64,000 nucleotides of DNA from Geosiphon pyriformis (taxonomy: Eukaryota; Glomeromycota; Glomeromycetes; Archaeosporales; Geosiphonaceae), in the NCBI GenBank assembly GCA_016748015.1, contig JAAOMT010000697.1:594550-658549 (forward strand), in the 5' to 3' direction. The translations under genes and the position numbers were made by a program. Below the pieces are notes generated by a model. The model was not told the DNA's origin. It ran no database searches and was given only the letters and a program-made list of their open reading frames with translations. Position 1 is the stretch's first letter; every line of letters starts with the position of its first letter. This document shows positions 1 to 13,155 of this stretch, piece after piece.

Positions 1-3000
1 CAAGCTGGAGTTCTACTACCGAGGTCCCATGCGGGTACCCTTGATCCCTCATTATAATGATGTGCCGGAGTTCGGGAGCCATCACTGAGATGTATTGCAG
101 GAGTTCTGGATCCATCATTAAGATGAGGATTGGGTGACATGGCGGGATTCCAAGCAGGGGTTCGAGATCCTCCCCATTGAGAAGTGCGGGAGTCTGCTCG
201 CCAGCTTGATCCAGTAAACGCCGGGGAACCATAGGCACTACTGCCACCTCCATAATCCAATTGGACTGGTCTAGTTATTCCATTGGCGCTAAAATTTTAT
301 GTTATTAAAGGAATAGAAAATAAATAGGCAAATAAAATAAAATGAAATAAAGTAACTTACTCTCGTAATTCAAGTTTTGTTTTTTCAACATTGACAATTT
401 TACAATTAGTATGAAGTTCCACGCGGGCCACTGAATCAGTAGTCTCTTTCACGATTCCAATATATCCCTTATATGGGCCTTTGACAATCGTAACGGTTTT
501 ATCTACTAAGTCATCTCTTCGTCCTCTTCCACCATAACTACCTCGGCCACTTCGACCTCGACCTCGATTGCCCCATTGACGGAACTGAGGTGTAGATTGT
601 TGTAAGAAATTGGGATTCATAGTATTGAGAACTTCCGGATTTAACCTGTCTAATGCCGGCAACGCCTAACAAGCTCGAAGAAATAATTATTGAAGTTTAA
701 GAAAAGTTCAGATACGTTTAATGAATTTAATTAACCAACTCACAGATTTGGCATTCTTATTGACCAAAGATTTCCATCTTGTCACAAATACACCACCATT
801 TTCCGTGTTGCTACGACAGGCCACGAATGCGAAGAACCTATGGAGATGTAGTAATTTCCCTTGTCTTAACTTGATATCAGAAAAAAGAGTATGTATTTAT
901 TTTAAAATGGTAATTGGAAATTGTTTTTGACTAAAAATCATTCTTACGTCTCCATCAAGCTCTTGTACAATATCACCCTCTTTTAATTGAGATCCTTTCA
1001 TATCCGTTACGATCATTTTACGCGTTTCAATTTTATGGATAATTTGTTCAAAATCAGCAGTTTTAATTGTTTCATTTTGATCTAATACGCGATATTGTCC
1101 AGGCTCTACATTTATTATGACCCCAACTGTACCAGCGCTGATTTGAGATAAAACATGAAATAAATATTCTTTGATTATGAAAAGAATCCAGAAAATTCGA
1201 GAAATAGAAATAAACTTGCTCTAGTTTGACAAGATCATGAAGTTCATACTCGGCTGAACTTGTGGTGATACCTTTTGCCATTTCTGAAACTTTTTTCAAG
1301 TCTTTGGAAAATACTTTGACCTTAGAGGTAAAAAAAAAAAAATTAATCAGCATCTAATTGATGTACATATCTTATTAAAAAGGGCAATAACTTAATTACC
1401 TCGTTATAAGTATTATTACACAATATCGTAACGGTGCTTTCCGATATTGAAACAATCATGCCTTCCTCATTTTTATGCTTTCCATTCAAAACTTTAACTT
1501 GGTCTCCGACACTAAACTTCTTGCGAAGATTTGAAGGGGGTACTGTTATTCGACCGGTTCCTCTCGAATTTTTGAAGGTGATAGTATCTTTTTCGATAAC
1601 TTCTATCATTCCATGGGCACCACCACTTATAAGTTCTACTTCATCGCCTGGCTGGAAATCTGTTCTTAGAGCGACTGAAGGCAAAGTTGGTTCACCTGCG
1701 ACTTTTTTTTAAAACAAAGAAAAATTATTATTTTTGGATTCGTGCGTAATAGAAGCTCTTTTTTTCTGATTACCTTCTCTAGAATCATCAATACCAGCGG
1801 CAGTGAATTGGGTAATCTCATCCATTGTAGGGCTGACATTTTCGATGATCTTAATGTTAGGAGAGAATTTAATCAAAATTTTGAGTGATCCTGAACTTTC
1901 TTTTTACAAATGTTCGAGATAAAGTGCAATAAAACAGAAAGGATCAAAACCAACCAAATTTGTAAGTTTAATTTCTCTCATTATGTAACCACGTTTGATT
2001 CCCAGTGAGGAAGATCCAGGTTTTTTTCGTTTACCGTTAGTAGATTTATCGTCATCTTTGAGAGCGCGTCTAACAAGTCTTACGCGGGCAGAATCACCAG
2101 ATTCTGCTACGTCAATAATCTAAGAAATTATTAGGAAGTGAATATTAACCAGAAAAAAAATCTATCTATATTCAAGAATCTTTGGTTAGAACTTACCTGT
2201 CCTAAATCTCCAGCAGATTTCCCTCTTTTTACTTTGACCCATCCGCCAGGTTTCATCTCTGTTTGCCTCTTTCTGACATTCAAAACCTGACCTCTCTCCA
2301 TTAAGGGCACCAGGGTAATTTTCGATGCATAAAGATTATTGATATTTTGTACAGCCTTTACGGAAAGTTAAGATTAGTTAAAGGTGACTAGAAAATTTGG
2401 GAAGACATTAATAATACAGATTTGAATAAATGATTTTACCGCTTGTACATGGGCCAACTTCCAAGCTTCCACATAAATATAACCTTTCAAGGAGTCTCGA
2501 CAAGATACAGAGAGAAGATGCAAAGGTTTATCACTGTATTCACTGTCGCAAGATTTTTTCATCAACAAACACACTATTTCTCTCTCTTTTCCCGGCTATG
2601 TTAAATTGAATAAGATACCAAAAATTTTTTTGTTTCAAACAACGTTTTGAAAAGTCAGGAAAGGGTGTAAAGAGGATATTCATGCTCAGCTACCTTACAC
2701 TTAAGCATCCAAATGTGCGGTTCATTCACATCTGCCAATTGCATAATCTTGGGAAGATTTGAATCAGAATCGGCTCTCACCCCACGCCTTCGTCCATGTC
2801 GAGCTTTCAATCCGGCGGCAACAGCTTCAGCATCAAATTCTTCATCTTGCTGTCTTCTGCGTTCAAGCTCAAGATGATGAGATTGTCTATAGGCGCTTTC
2901 AAGCTCTTCATCAGCTTCGTCGTTCGCAATAAACTCTAAATTTTGAAATGTAAAATTAAAAGCAAGCCAAAATTATAATAGCTAGGTAATTGAATAGATA

Positions 3001-3545
3001 TTTCATGAAGGTTTTGAAATTTATTATTTCTCACTCTCTGAGACAACGAGCTCGTCCTCCTCGTCTTCCTCATCGTCCTCATCGTCCACTTCTGCTTCTT
3101 CGAGGACATACATGTTACCGGGATCACGACGTCGTTTTTTACCACGCTGTAGAAAAAAATAAGGAATATACATTAGCAGGAACAATTATTGAAATGATAT
3201 TTCATTATAGACACTAGAGGATAATTATAAATCGAGTGGCACCCATGAAAAAGTTCAAGTAGGCATTAAGAAAATTAAGATGACTACTTTTCGACCCTGC
3301 TCCTCATAGTCATCGTCCTCCTCGTCCTCTTCTTCTTCCTCCTCTTCGTCGTCCTCCTCCTCCTCTCCCTCCTCGTTTCCTTGAGTTTCTTCTTCACCCT
3401 GGGCGTCTGCTGTTTGATCAAAACCACCAAAATCTTCTTCTGCGTCAGGATCTTCGGGGTGAGTATCATTTTGATTAGTCTCTTCTTCACTCCAACCACC
3501 GTCACCTTCTAAACTTGCGACACCTTCGTCCTCTGAGTACGACAT
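1..3545 (-). CDS. SPT5: SPT5 transcription elongation factor (partial, C-terminus beyond window)
   Basis: Large subunit of DSIF (Spt4-Spt5), which travels with RNA polymerase II. I read 13 exons from the ATG at 3545: 3288-3545, 3035-3146, 2694-2935, 2440-2595, 2197-2355, 1951-2119, 1774-1890, 1400 to about 1700, 1220-1320, 948-1137, 744-869, 361-665 and 1-288. In order they give an acidic Asp/Glu-rich N-terminus, a basic patch (KKRRRDP), the NGN domain, then several KOW domains, including GPYKGYIGIVKE preceded by an Arg/Gly-rich linker. The last visible exon starts a C-terminal repeat region built on GSRTPAW-like units, the expected CTR. The start is the first ATG of a long acidic exon. Intron 9 appears to be GC-AG: a GCAAGT donor restores a LVKLDAGTVGV reading. 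The exon 8 acceptor is ambiguous by four bases. The gene is transcribed away from SNF7. Confidence 0.95.
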
Positions 3546-3833
3546 GACAAAAGATGAAATTCAAGTATGAGATCCGGAAAAAATAAGTAGATTCACTAAG
3601 AGTGGGAATATAAATTATATGTCTGTATGTAACTATCAAAGTAGATAATCATGGGGCCAGTCATGGTTATACGTCACCAAACATATGAGCTATGACTCGC
3701 GAAGCCGCATATCAATTTTATTGACTTTCGAGAGTATTTGTTCCTTGTTACGATAGGCCTTTCAAAAAATTTATTGATTAAGAAAGCTTACTATCTTCTC
3801 AACATAAAAACTTAAAGTTATAGCCTTTCAATA
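3546..3833. promoter_or_regulatory. Divergent intergenic region between SPT5 and SNF7
   Basis: These 288 bases separate two start codons on opposite strands, so both promoters must lie here or within the 5' untranslated parts. No clear TATA box or other motif can be assigned by eye. The role is inferred from gene geometry only. Confidence 0.5.
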
Positions 3834-5141
3834 ATGCAACTTTTTTTCGGTAAAACGAAACCCAAGGCAAACGCCAAAGATGCTATCGTTCGTCTACGAG
3901 ACACTCTTCAAATGCTGGAGAAACGAGAAAATCATTTGCAAAGCAAAATTGACACAGAACTCGAGAACGCCAAAAGAAACGCTACTGGAAACAAAAGAGG
4001 TGGGCTGTTTTCAGAATCTCTCCTTTATGTTAAAAGAGTAAAGTATGGCAAACTGTAGCTGAAATTGTCAGCTCTCAACCAGCTTGAGCGAGAGCCCATT
4101 AAAGCAGATTTACAAAGTTATCCAGTGGAAATTTTTCGCGTGACTTTGCGTATCTCATACACAAAGTTAATTAGCACACTTCGAATTTTTCACGTCGTTA
4201 TAAGTAGTTTCAGCGCTATACACACAAACTAGATATTACGGAAATCAGAAGTGATAAGTCCTCGTCCAAACTTGTTTTCTTTTTGTCGACAAACAGCAAA
4301 AACCGAGGAGTTATATGCCTTTCGAGAGTTTTTGATGCTGAAAACAGAATTTAATATCTTTTTGAATGAAATCCAAAACCAAAATATAGCTGCCCTGTTA
4401 GCTCTCAAACGAAAAAAGCAATATGAAAGTCAGATAGAAAAGATTTCTGGGGCTCGTTTAACGATTGAGACCCAGGTAATGGCTATCGAAAATGCAAACG
4501 TCAACCTTGAAACAATCAAAGCCATGGAAAAAGGTGCTGAAGCAATGAAAGCAATACATGGATCCATGTGATTATTATTTTCATCCTCACTTTAAGACTT
4601 TCCTTTTGAATATCATAACTCCTTACTAATTTAATTTATCATAAAATCTATTTTTTTCTTTGATATTTTTCACTCTCATATCAGGGATATTGATAAAGTT
4701 GATGACACAATGGAATCTATACGTGAACAAATGGATTTGGCAGATGAAATTTCTATCGCAATTTCTGCACCAATGACTTCGATTGATTTAGATGATGTTC
4801 GTACAAAATATTTTTTGCATGAAACTTTAATATATATATATTTAATTATTTCTTTTAAATTCTTTTCTTTGGATTAGGATGAATTAAATGCTGAATTAGA
4901 AGAGCTAGAACAAGAGGCGCTCGATAGTCAATTATTAACTGCTGAAACTCCACCAGTAACAGTGCCAAATGCACCTACAACTGAACCTGGTATTTTTAAA
5001 AAAAATTTATCTGCTTTATTTTTTTAAATATTTGAGATTCATGTTATTTTAATTTTATTTAAATCAGGTATAAGGGTAAAACAGGTAGATTCGGAGGAGG
5101 ATGCAGAATTAGAGGATCTACGAGCTGCAATGGCATTGTAG
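3834..5141 (+). CDS. SNF7: ESCRT-III subunit Snf7 (CHMP4/Vps32)
   Basis: Polymerising ESCRT-III subunit that drives membrane scission in multivesicular-body sorting and other budding away from the cytosol. Five exons (3834-3999, 4390-4567, 4685-4796, 4878-4989, 5068-5141) sum to 642 bases, or 213 residues, close to the usual length of about 220-240. It shows a basic N-terminal helix region with the pattern AIVRLRDTLQMLEKRE, then the hallmark ALLALKRKKQYE and AIENANVNLETIKAMEKGAEAMK. An acidic C-terminal half ends in a MIM1-like helix (LEDLRAAMAL). All introns are GT-AG. The first intron (390 bases) contains open sequence, but splicing directly to CTGCCC is needed to join the conserved core. 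Confidence 0.95.
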
Positions 5142-6598
5142 TTAAAATTATAATATGGTTATAATCTCGATTAAGTTTATTTCTTGAATTTTTAATTCAA
5201 ACAAATGGTGTTTGACTGGTTTGATTTCGAACTACATTTTTTTATTAAAATACATGTCATTTATTTAAACTTGAATTCTTTAACAAATATTAATCGATTA
5301 CATGATTATTGCTGAGAACCAAAAAAGATTATTTTTATTTATTAGAATAATAATAATAATGATAAATGATTTTATAATTAATAATTTTTGAATAAATATG
5401 TTGATTTTTGAGATTTTTGTTTGACATTATATTTACAATAATATATATTTTTATATTTTTGTAATTTAATTTAATTAATACAATTAATTAATAATATCAA
5501 AAAATAATTATATTATATATTATTGTGTTTTTGTAATTTATTAATATTTATATAATTTTGTTATTATTTAATATTTTTTTAATATATTTTAACAAAGTAT
5601 AATTTTATTAATAATTAATTTTGTTTTTACTTTTAAAATTTAAACTATAAATTTAATTTATGTATAAAAAATACATAATTGGTTATTTAAAACAACAATA
5701 AACTATTACATAAAAAAAAATTTATATTGGTTTGTTTCTTGGGAAATTGTGAAATATAAAAACAGAAAAAACTAAAAACTTCTTACAAAAATATGCTCTT
5801 TGAGAAATTTCGGACATAAGAGAGAAAGAATTTTTTAAATAAAAAATTTAATCAAATTAGGATAAATCTAGTTGTAACAATCTGTTACATAAAATATAAC
5901 TTAAATTATTTTTTATTATATAGCTTAAAACTATTTAATTTAAAAAAAAAATTTTCTATTAACTTTTTTAAATGTTAAAAAGATTTTTAATAAATTTTTT
6001 AAGTATAAATTATTAAATTTACAGGTTTTAAAATAAGTATTTCAAAATTTATAGCTGTTTTTTATAAACCTAAAAGTTAAATTTTTGAATTATTTTTAAC
6101 AAAAACCATAAAAATTTTTTTAAATAATAATATTACTTTAACTAATAAATATTTTAAGACAATTTAAATAATTTAAAATTGTTTTTGTTAATTAGCTTTT
6201 GAATAGTTATAAAATATATTTTATAAAAAACTTTTACTATTAAAAGTATTTAAATCTTAAAAAATAAAAAATAAAAAAAATTAGTATAAAATAATTAACA
6301 ATAAATAATACAAAAAATAACAGAAAATATTAAGTTTTTAAAAGTTATTTTACATAGTTAAGTTTTAATTTAAAAAAATTTTAAACTTTAAAATTAAAAT
6401 AAAAAAAATTGTTTTTATTTTTATTTTTTAATTTTAATAAAATTATCTTTATAATAATTTATAAATAAAAATTTTTATATTATTATTAAAAAACTTATTT
6501 TTTATTTTAAATTAAAATTATATATAAATTATATAATATTTTTAAAATTATTATTTAAAATAATAGTTTTAATTATAATTAATAAAATAAAATTTTTT
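5142..6598. other. AT-saturated intergenic block with a LINE 5' relic
   Basis: About 1.45 kb of nearly pure A/T without a recognisable coding segment. Around 5793-5840 it contains a GC-richer motif (GCTCTTTGAGAAATTTCGGACAT and flanks) that recurs near the 5' ends of LINE copies elsewhere in the window (about 20711, 30595, and inverted at 6599). I read it as the leftover 5' end of another minus-strand LINE whose body is unrecognisable. Confidence 0.5.
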
Positions 6599-8600
6599 TC
6601 TTTTATTCTTTCTAAATTTCTAAAAAAACTATATTTTAGAAAAAAAGTTTTTTTTGCTTTTGTTATTTTTTTTGTCTATTATTTATTTTTACTATTTAGT
6701 TTAATAATAAGATTATTAATGGCAGTAATATTATAATTATAAAGAAAACTATTAAAAATATTGGTATTAATTCAGATAAAAAGAGCTTGTCTTTGAAAAA
6801 AAGTGCAGAAATAATATTTTAAGTAATAATATTAGTGGTTCTGAATCTGTTTGGTAAAAAAAATCTATAGATAATAATAATAAAAAGTTGAAAATAGGTA
6901 ATATTACTAAATTAAAAAGTATTAACATAAAAAAAGATTATTTGGTTAAAAATATTAGTATTAATTATAACAGTAAGAATAAAATTAGCAAAATTAATAT
7001 TAATATAACTTCAAAAAACAAAAAACTAGTTACTAAGTTGGTAATAAACAAACTTTTAAGAAAAATTAATTTTTTTGATAAATGTAATATTAATAACATA
7101 AATAATAAGATTGTTTTATCTTTTTCTCTTAAAAATTTGGTTTAAGTCTCAGTCAGTAAATCATTTATTTTGAATTTGAATTTAAATGCAGTTAATAAAA
7201 AATCAGTTTAGAAAAAACTTAAAATTGTCAAAAAATTATTTTCAAACATTAATAATTTTAAAAGTGTATCTATTTTTTCAAAATTTGCTGAAATTATTAG
7301 GACAATATTTATTTTCAAATTGAGCATAATATTAGTATTAAAAAAAACAAAAATGTAAAAATTTTAATAAATGCTAATTTCAAAAAATTAATTAGACATT
7401 CAAATTAAGCTGTAATAATTAAAAAAATACAATTGAAATATTAGTTAAGACTATACATATTGTATTATTCAAATTTGGTAAAATTAAGTTAATTAAAATA
7501 CAATTGATAGGACTATGACAGAAAGCTGTAATGAAATTTATATAATTAAATCATACTAATTTAATTATAATTAAGTGATTTATCTTGATAAGAAAAAATA
7601 CTATATATATTCCTAAGACTAATATAAACAAAAAAATTTGGAATACAAGAAACTATAATAAAACATGACTTTATATAATGTTAGTAAAAACAAATATTTA
7701 TAATATTTGAGACTTTATTAGATTAATGAATAAAAAAACATGTGTAATTAATCATTATCTAATTATATATACTTAAACTGGATATACTATAATCTGTTTT
7801 GAATTTGTTAATTTATTAAATACTATTATGAAAATTATATTAGTGTCAAGAAACACTAATCTGTATTAGTCTTAATTAAGTCTAGCCAAATATGCAAAAT
7901 ATGAAAAGATAAAACATATGTCTGTTAATTATGCCAATAGTAAAAAAGTTTTTATAGACAGCTTTATTTATAAAATATTTTCAAAAGCAGATAAAAGCAG
8001 ATTAACTGTTATTTATGTCAAATATTTGGCTTTTATTGCTTGTTTAATGTTTTTTAGTAGTGTTTTTTATTGGTAGTTCTTTATTTTTTTTTCTTTTTGT
8101 ATAAAATATTTCTTTAAAAGTTGGTTTTTCTTCAAAAATAAAGTCTTTTTTACTAATTATGTTAAATATTAATAATAAATTTGCAAATTTAAAACACAAT
8201 CTTACTGGTTTTGCAGAACAAATTAGTAAGTTAACAGAGAGATTAGATATACTTAAGCTGATAATTTCTCAGTTATGTTCTAAATATTAGTTATTAGTGA
8301 TTTTTTTATTATAAAATTAAGAAACAGATATAATAATAAGTAAAAATTCAAATGCAGTTATTAGCAATAAGACTATAAATATTAAGATTTTTCTATTAAT
8401 CTTGGACAAAATAATGAACATTACTAAATACTGGCAAATTATTAGTCTTAATAAAACATTTATGCATATTACTGGACAACAACAGAGAAAAATAAGCAGT
8501 TTAATTTGCCAAAGTATTTGTACAAATATTACTTAAAATACCTAAATGTTTTTTAATCTTTGGCCAAACAATTAACAGATCTTTACTATTAACTAAATTA
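6599..8600 (+). mobile_element. LINE relic, ORF1 part, plus strand
   Basis: Decayed first ORF of a non-LTR retrotransposon. An inverted copy of the LINE 5' motif lies at 6599-6645. It is followed by Lys/Asn-rich coding (open 6888-7145), then stop-ridden reading through about 7700-8060 that parallels the zinc-knuckle ORF1 at 29196-29513. Both read KTC/TC-V-INHYL, then NTNLY, then SKADKS. The CCHC knuckle has become Y-x2-Y-x4-H-x4-Y (AKYAKYEKIKHMSVNY), so three cysteines are lost. The last 270 bases are of uncertain origin, possibly the start of ORF2. Non-functional. Confidence 0.65.
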
Positions 8601-8619
8601 GCAATATGTTTTTTTCTAT

Positions 8620-9072
8620 TTAGTAACAATTTTGAAAATTAAGACTTGATATTTCCAATTCTAAAATACATACATTTATGATAATTTGACTGTTCAAATA
8701 CACAATTATAGCACAAAAGAAGAACACATATTCTAAAGTCAGAGCAATAGTCTGTAATTTAGCCATTATCAATGACAACAACTCATTAACTTTAACTTCA
8801 AAATTCAAATCAACTTCTAAAAAGTATGCAGCAATTCTACTAGCCATAACAAAAGAACCCAATCTTTTTAAAAATCTATCTGTATACACAGTAAATACAT
8901 TTGACCAGATTTTAAGAAAATGTTTTTTCAAAATTGAAAACTGGTCTAATGACAAAATATTAGTATTTTCTAACACAAAATCTATGCTAAAAAATGCCAA
9001 TGTAAGCTTAGAATTGTGCAAAAATTTTGACACCAAAACAAACCAAAAAACCATTGGTCTTTTAGAACCCAA
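8620..9072 (-). pseudogene. RNase H domain of LINE copy A, inactivated
   Basis: An open 150-codon segment matches the RNase H of the LINE polyprotein. The first catalytic Asp survives (VYTD). The expected Glu of an AELQAIAL-type motif is Lys (AKLQTIAL, codon at 8758-8760). The expected Asp of a YSDSQ motif is Asn (YLNSQ). All are explained by G-to-A changes on the coding strand. It stays open only because the mutations here did not create stops. Inferred to be inactive. Confidence 0.7.
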
Positions 9073-9599
9073 TTTTTTTCAATGATAGAATGTTTTCCAA
9101 TTTATAACTCTACTTTGTTTATCTAAAAGTCTGTTACAAAAAACCATGCCAAATTTTTTCAAAGAACCAACTTTTTTATAATACAACAAAGCTTTAAGAC
9201 ACTTAACATAAAAATTTTGCCAAGATTAAGGAATACACAAAACAAATTATTCACCAATAAAAAACTATTGTTCAAAAAAATACACACCACTTTAGCCAAA
9301 AAATTGCTAAAAAGACTAATATGCAATTTTATTGAATGCTATAAAGGATTTAATGAGCCCCAGTTCAGAATCTGCAAATTTAAAAATTTGTGCTTAAAAA
9401 GTTGATTGAAGATTTCAGAAGCATTTGTAAAATAATAGTTGAAACAATCTTTTTTTTAGCTTGAATTTGTTTAAACATCTTTAAACCATATAATAAAAAA
9501 TAATGTATTGTCTTACTTAGAAAGTTGTAAAACAATCTAGCTTTTGATTTAAGATTTTTCTTGATTAAGACATTTTATTGACAACAAACTGCTAAAAAA

Positions 9600-11282
9600 A
9601 TAAAACTGAACTAGAAATAATAATTAATAATAGGTTGCAAAACTGCTGAAACCAGATATAAAAACTGTTTATTTATAATAGTTTTTCTTAAAACCATATT
9701 AAAAAAAAATTTAATGTTGGATTAAGTCTTGGCCAAACTAAGCTTAAACATTCTATCAATAGATAAAAGATTCCCAAATATTTATGCAACATATTATTTT
9801 TGGCAATTGAAATAAGTAATTTGCTAATTTTTAAAAAAGTATTTTTAACCTTCTAATTAATGAGAATAGCCTGTTTTGTTATTGTTAATTAAGATATTAT
9901 TAATCAAAAAAAATTTACTAGCAACATCCAATATATATTATATAGTAATCTGACTATTCTTAATTCAGATAGTATTATTAACAAAAGCATTAGCTGCAAA
10001 AACGAAAATTTTCCATTAATGTTTTCTACTTTTCCTATTTTAGCTATAAATCTAATATTAATTTGGTATTTACATAGATATTTCTGTTTTTTGGTCTTGT
10101 ATAAAAAAAAATTATAGAAAATTCTTTAAAAAAAGAAGGAAAACATTTTATCATAATCAAGTTTATTATGTATTTAATGTCTATTTGTAAGACTAAAATC
10201 TATTATAATTTTATTTAATCTATTTTTATAAATATTACCAAAAAAACCAATAAATTTTTCACATATTTTAATACATTGCAAACTAGTTTTCAAATGGTAT
10301 TAACCAACTAAGTTATATGTTTTACACATGTCTTATAGAATTAACCAAATCTTTCTGTTTTTTTTCAGAGCATTCTCAATTATTGAGTTAATAGCAAAAA
10401 TAGGAAACTGTATTAAAATACTTTTTAAAATGAAAAAAATATCTTTACAGAGAATACTGAACTTGCTACAAGCAAAAAAAATTTGATTCAAAAGAATCTT
10501 AAAAGAAATTTTTTAAGCTGTCTTAATCAAAGTAATAGAATAAGTGTTTGTTAAAATTTTATTTTATTTATAAGGTTTAAATATTATTGAAATTCACACT
10601 TTTTTTTATAAAATTAGAACTGTATTTAGAGTTAAACATGAATTTAAAAGACCTAAAAAACATTTGAGAACATTATTGTCACAATTTTTTTACAATTCAT
10701 TAGAAACATTATTAAGACCAATAGTTTTTTTATTCAGCAAGTTTTTGACTACTTGAACCAATTCTTCAAAAACAATAATATTCATAACTTTTAAAAAAGC
10801 ATTATTATTTATATAACACAAAAGAACATATTAATTGGCCCAAAGTTTAAGCAAAAGTTCAAAAACCATCCACTTTTTGGTTCAACCCTTCATAATTGCA
10901 TCAACTTTAGATTTAATATTATCAGATTTTAAAACCAATTTATTATTAATTATTAAATAGTTTAGTATTATCTTATAAAACAGTTTATCTAATATATTTT
11001 TGATTATATAGTTTTTATCCAAGCAAAAATTTTCCATTTTCTTATTAATAATACTTTTTATAGCAGCAGTTTTAGTAATTTTGAATTGTGAATTTTGGAT
11101 TTGCAGTAACCTTTTTTAATTTTAAACAAACAATTAAAAATGTTTATTAATTTGGTACTATTTTAAATTATGTTTTGCATCTTAAAAGTTTTATTTGTAT
11201 TTGCAATTAACCAAACATAAAGTAAAAAATCAGTTCTATGTATATTATAAGATCTAAGAAATTTAACCACTTTGGTAATCAG
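9600..11282 (-). pseudogene. Reverse transcriptase region of LINE copy A, inactivated
   Basis: Broken reading frames correspond to the RT domain. The catalytic motif can be read on the minus strand at about 9965-9995 as NAFVNNTI, where functional relatives have a F-V-D-D box, so both Asp are Asn (codons at 9974-9979). It is followed by ILDVASKFF-INNI, which parallels the same place in copy B. Upstream, 11163-11282 reads LVTLITKVVKFLRSYNIHRTD. Numerous stops interrupt it. Confidence 0.7.
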
Positions 11283-12702
11283 TGTTACCAGGTGAAAGCT
11301 ATGGATTTGTAACTTCTTAGCAATGACAATAGCTTTCACCTGGAACACACACATTACCATGATTATGCTACTGACTATAGCATATTATGGGTGTATGGAC
11401 TATTTCAGTGAATGGAAGAGCAGAAAGGGGTACGTGATAAGGTCATTAAAAGTGAAAGAAAGTATTGTCATTATTATTTGTTTTTGGGCAAAAACCAGTC
11501 TTAGATATTTTAAAGGGAAAAAAGAAATCACATCTCTTTATATGTATCAGAAGCACAACCAACAACAAGGAGTGAAACCAACTATTCAAAGAAATACATA
11601 ACCGGAATTTTTTCAATTAGTTATCAAAAAGGTGTGGTGTTCAAATGCCTGCTTTGAAAACGAAGTTATAGGAATTATAAAAGGAATTATGAAAGTCAAA
11701 TATAATTGAAATAGATTTTGCTTAAACTTTTTATTATTGAGACCACTCTCTAACAATGTGATACTTTATTACTTATTTTTATATTTAACAACTTGTTCGG
11801 TGAAACAAGACTTAATGTGAAATGGTAATAACACATGATTTGAAAGATCAGAAGTAATAAAACAATTTGAAATGGTGATAACAAGTAAGTAAAAGATTAT
11901 AAACAACATAATTCCAAATGGTGATAAGGAATATGGGAAGACATACTTGAGATTGTGATGACAAGTATTTAGAGCATAGAAAGTGAAAAAAGAATATAAA
12001 GAGTAGAGGAAAGGATTAATTGCTCACTATAAAACTATAGTGAAGAGTTGGCTCAGTATTGAACTGATACTTTTCTAAGCTGACAGAGAAGCTGTATATA
12101 TAGTTAAATTACATCAGATCTACATACTATATTAGAACTATTTAAAATACATCAATTATTTATATACATTTAATTAATAAATTTATGATGAGCTTACTCG
12201 GCATGTTATTTTCTCAGAGCTAGTGATTTTTAGATAATCAGATTTAGATGGCTGGATCTAGAACATTAATTGTCAATCAATGATACCAATTGTGATTATG
12301 ATCAACATAATCAGAAGTAGATCAATTGATTACATTTCTTGGTAACTACTTTTAACCATTGATTACAGATCTGAAATGTTAGATTGTTCTAATAAGGGCA
12401 TATGAGAATTTTGAAGCATAACAAAACCTGTTGTTATCTGATTACATGCATCAATTATTTATTTCCATTGGTGTTTCTTAGTTTGCCAAGATTTTTTTAT
12501 ATCCAACTTAGTTAAACTGTTGGATTGTGCCATATTTCTTTGTTGTAATTAGATTAATTGCTGATTATTTATTTCCAGATTGCCGGCTGATTTTGTTGAT
12601 TAAGTGTGATGATGTAGGCCTTTTTCGCATGATTTTGATGTTAATTTCCATTGTATGTGTTGTAATTTTTGCATTGAAAAGTGTGAAAATCTTCCAGTAA
12701 CA
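11283..12702. mobile_element. Unclassified ~1.4 kb insertion in LINE copy A
   Basis: The LINE ORF2 reading stops near 12800 and resumes below 11283. The DNA between has higher GC, many intact CA/TG words and no LINE similarity. Its ends carry short inverted sequences: GTGTTACCAGG on the left and CCAGTAACACC on the right. The left end also forms a hairpin with a 15-base perfect stem (11288-11302 with 11329-11343). Related copies of an AATGGTRATAAC phrase occur at 11820-11935, and a TATATA box-like stretch lies near 12095. No transposase is recognisable. It could be a non-autonomous DNA transposon or a solo LTR. No convincing target-site duplication was found. Confidence 0.4.
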
Positions 12703-13155
12703 CCAGCAATTCCAATTTAAAAAACTTAAACAACTGTTTGTTAAAAGTACATTTGGTTTTACTATACCAATATTAAAAAAATGTTTCATTAACTAAATCT
12801 ATTATCATCTTTTTTAACAATTCTTATATAGTATTCAAATTCTTATTAGCTCTTACTACTAAAAACTTATTCATTACTGCTGAAACTTAACAGAAAAACA
12901 TTTTTTAAAACACATTCATTTGGTATTATCTGTATTAATAATCTTGAATTTTTAATAATCTTTGTTAATTTGCTTGTACATGCTATTTAGATAAATATCC
13001 AAGAGACTACTCAAGCCAATTAAGACTAAAACAGTCTTGTAATCTATATTAAAAAAGTCAAAAACTGGATTAACTCCATGGCTAGTAATAACAAACAACA
13101 AACTTTTACTTATAAAAACATAATTTATAACTTTTTTGATGCTTTTTAAATTGCT

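Noticed and set aside
4251-4389. Extra N-terminal exon of SNF7
   Set aside because: It interrupts the conserved KRxAALLALKRKK; the acceptor at 4389 is better.
12565-12789. Possible gene on the minus strand
   Set aside because: It straddles the border between an insertion and LINE sequence and has no family features.
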